From Saprospiraceae bacterium (GTDB taxonomy: Bacteria > Bacteroidota > Bacteroidia > Chitinophagales > Saprospiraceae): a DNA stretch of 64,000 nucleotides. Below are positions 62,883-64,000 of the stretch, one piece after another (the first letter of the stretch is position 1; each line of letters opens with the position of its first letter). The stretch covers positions 1-64,000 of the forward strand of contig JAHDBJ010000006.1 in the NCBI GenBank assembly GCA_020630435.1. Direction: 5' to 3'. Both the position numbers and the translations under genes were made by a program. The notes beneath the pieces were generated by a model that saw only the letters and a list, made by a program, of their open reading frames with translations, ran no database searches and was not told where the DNA came from.

Positions 62883-64000
62883 TTATAAATTAAATGATGA
62901 AGAAAGTGTTTTTAAAGTTTGAGCTAGAACCCTTACCCCTTTATCAATTTGTCTAGGAGAACTGTATTCATCAGGGCGATGACTAATACCATCTTTGCTA
63001 GGAATAAAAATCATAGTCGTCGGAAAACGTTGTGCCATGAATAAAGAATCATGATAGGCACGACTTATCATAACTTTGCTAGAATAGTTTAAATTTTCAC
63101 AAATATTTTGAATTGTTTCAACCAAATTTGAATCACAAATAGCAGGAGGATCACAATTAAGTAACTCCATTGAATGTTCAACATTTCGTTTACCCGTAAT
63201 ATATCGAATCTGATCTTGTAGGCTTGTCAAGGCTTTATCTCTAGTTTCAATTTGTGTATCTCGCAAATCGATTTCCATATAAGCTGCCTTAGGGATACTA
63301 TTGACTGCGGCAGGTTGAATTTCCAAAATACCCGTAGTAGCTACTGTGTCAGGACTAGCAGAAGAACGAGCAATTTGTTCTACTGCTAAGGCAATCTCTG
63401 CTGCTGCACAACCCGCATCTTTACGATCAGGCATGAGCACACAACCAGCGTGTCCACCTTCTCCTTTGAGTTTTACTTTTAAGGTACTAGGAGCAGCAAT
63501 TTTACTAACGATGCCGATATCCAATTCTTCTTTTTCCAAAATAGGCCCTTGCTCAATATGAAGCTCTATAAAGGCATGATAATAGTTATCAGGCAATAAT
63601 ACAGAATCAAGTGCCCCTGTAAATCCAGCAGCTTTACGAACTTCATTAAGGTATTGTCCTTGAGGGTCACTCAATGTTCTAGCGGAAGCAGGACTTAGTT
63701 GTCCACTCAACACACGACTTCCTAAACAGCCTATCCCAAAACGAGTAGGTTCTTCCGCCGTAAACATCAAGACCTCAATGGAGCGTTTAGGTTGGAAACC
63801 TTCTTGCTGGAGTTGATCTATAGCAGCTAATCCACCAAAAACTCCAACTGTTCCATCATACTTTCCAGAATGTGGTATAGCATCGATATGGGAGCCTGTT
63901 CCAATAGCAGCCAAATCTGGTTGCTGACCTTTCCAACGTGCAAAGGTGTTTCCAATAGCATCGACTTTGACTTCTAGTCCTAAATCTCGAGATAGTTCTA
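62883..64000 (-). CDS. M20-family amidohydrolase (allantoate/N-carbamoyl-amino-acid amidohydrolase type), 5' end outside window
   Basis: The frame stays open to the right edge, so the first part (roughly 60 residues) is missing. The visible 372 codons contain the bimetal site of the AllC/hydantoinase-carbamoylase family: GTGSHIDAIPHSGKYDGTVG, MFTAEEPTRFGIGCLGSRVL and ELHIEQGPILEKE. The dimerisation domain carries LKGEGGHAGCV, and the C-terminal ISHRPDEYS supplies the last His. Likely reaction: hydrolysis of an N-carbamoyl or ureido group. The exact substrate cannot be told. A start at the TTG at 63914 would wrongly drop conserved residues (VDAIGNTFARWKG). Confidence 0.9.
   Translation of the reverse strand, partial: ELSRDLGLEVKVDAIGNTFARWKGQQPDLAAIGTGSHIDAIPHSGKYDGTVGVFGGLAAIDQLQQEGFQPKRSIEVLMFTAEEPTRFGIGCLGSRVLSGQLSPASARTLSDPQGQYLNEVRKAAGFTGALDSVLLPDNYYHAFIELHIEQGPILEKEELDIGIVSKIAAPSTLKVKLKGEGGHAGCVLMPDRKDAGCAAAEIALAVEQIARSSASPDTVATTGILEIQPAAVNSIPKAAYMEIDLRDTQIETRDKALTSLQDQIRYITGKRNVEHSMELLNCDPPAICDSNLVETIQNICENLNYSSKVMISRAYHDSLFMAQRFPTTMIFIPSKDGISHRPDEYSSPRQIDKGVRVLAQTLKTLSSSFNL

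Noticed and set aside
63346-63914. Start of the amidohydrolase at the TTG near 63914
   Set aside because: The frame stays open to the window edge and encodes conserved family residues upstream, so the gene is truncated by the window, not short.

Overview
This is an AT-rich 64 kb piece of a Bacteroidota chromosome. The best guess is the Saprospiria (Aureispira/Saprospira-like), but the sequence alone does not fix the genus. The grounds are: many secreted proteins ending in a type IX secretion (T9SS) sorting domain; SPII lipoproteins with Bacteroidota-style acidic residues after the Cys; a eukaryote-like prolyl-tRNA synthetase; an atpBEFHAG operon with atpDC absent from the window; and ECF sigma factors each followed by a membrane protein of anti-sigma or TPR type.

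Layout. 0-6 kb: tRNA-Cys, a CheY-like regulator, an FAD amine-oxidase-type enzyme, and a tight minus-strand operon rof - MBOAT acyltransferase (AlgI type) - AlgJ/X-like SGNH protein - DUF3810 metalloprotease. 6-9 kb: a very acidic lipoprotein with a 246-bp internal duplication, then a gene-poor stretch with miniature inverted-repeat elements. 9-16 kb: moaA, proS, a stand-alone molybdopterin oxidoreductase and a small outer-membrane barrel. 16-21.6 kb: the F1Fo ATP synthase operon, whose a subunit has a secreted-type, His-rich N-terminus. 22-37 kb: an extracellular hydrolase island, all on the minus strand, with two subtilases, two PKD or orphan lipoproteins sharing a C-terminal domain, two M12-like zinc proteases and one M4 protease. 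The last three share one ~200-residue downstream module. 37.7-45.5 kb: ECF sigma/TPR pair, TSP3-repeat T9SS protein, three tandem small lipoproteins with near-identical leaders, a Vps62-like lipoprotein, then tRNA-Leu. 46-51 kb: a SPOR-like protein, a second ECF sigma/membrane-barrel pair and a large carboxypeptidase-regulatory-like lipoprotein. 51.5-64 kb: tex, an array of small-RNA-like units, a stand-alone lantibiotic-dehydratase C-terminal-domain protein, a second inverted-repeat cluster, ilvE, rdgB, a third sigma/membrane pair, an alpha-glucan phosphorylase fused to a helix-hairpin-helix tail, a TfoX-N protein and a truncated M20 amidohydrolase.

The most unusual structure lies between tex and the lantibiotic-dehydratase-like gene (53.69-54.36 kb). 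Four minus-strand units share an almost invariant ~35-nt body, and each ends in its own rho-independent terminator. In two of them a textbook sigma-54 promoter (GG and GC exactly 10 nt apart) lies just upstream, and a third has a near match. This reads as a tandem family of sigma-54-driven small RNAs. Other leads are the conserved ~70-nt leader before each of three paralogous lipoproteins, a dispersed miniature element family with GAAGTTGTT ends, the module shuffled between unrelated protease folds, and a glucan phosphorylase lacking the expected PLP lysine.
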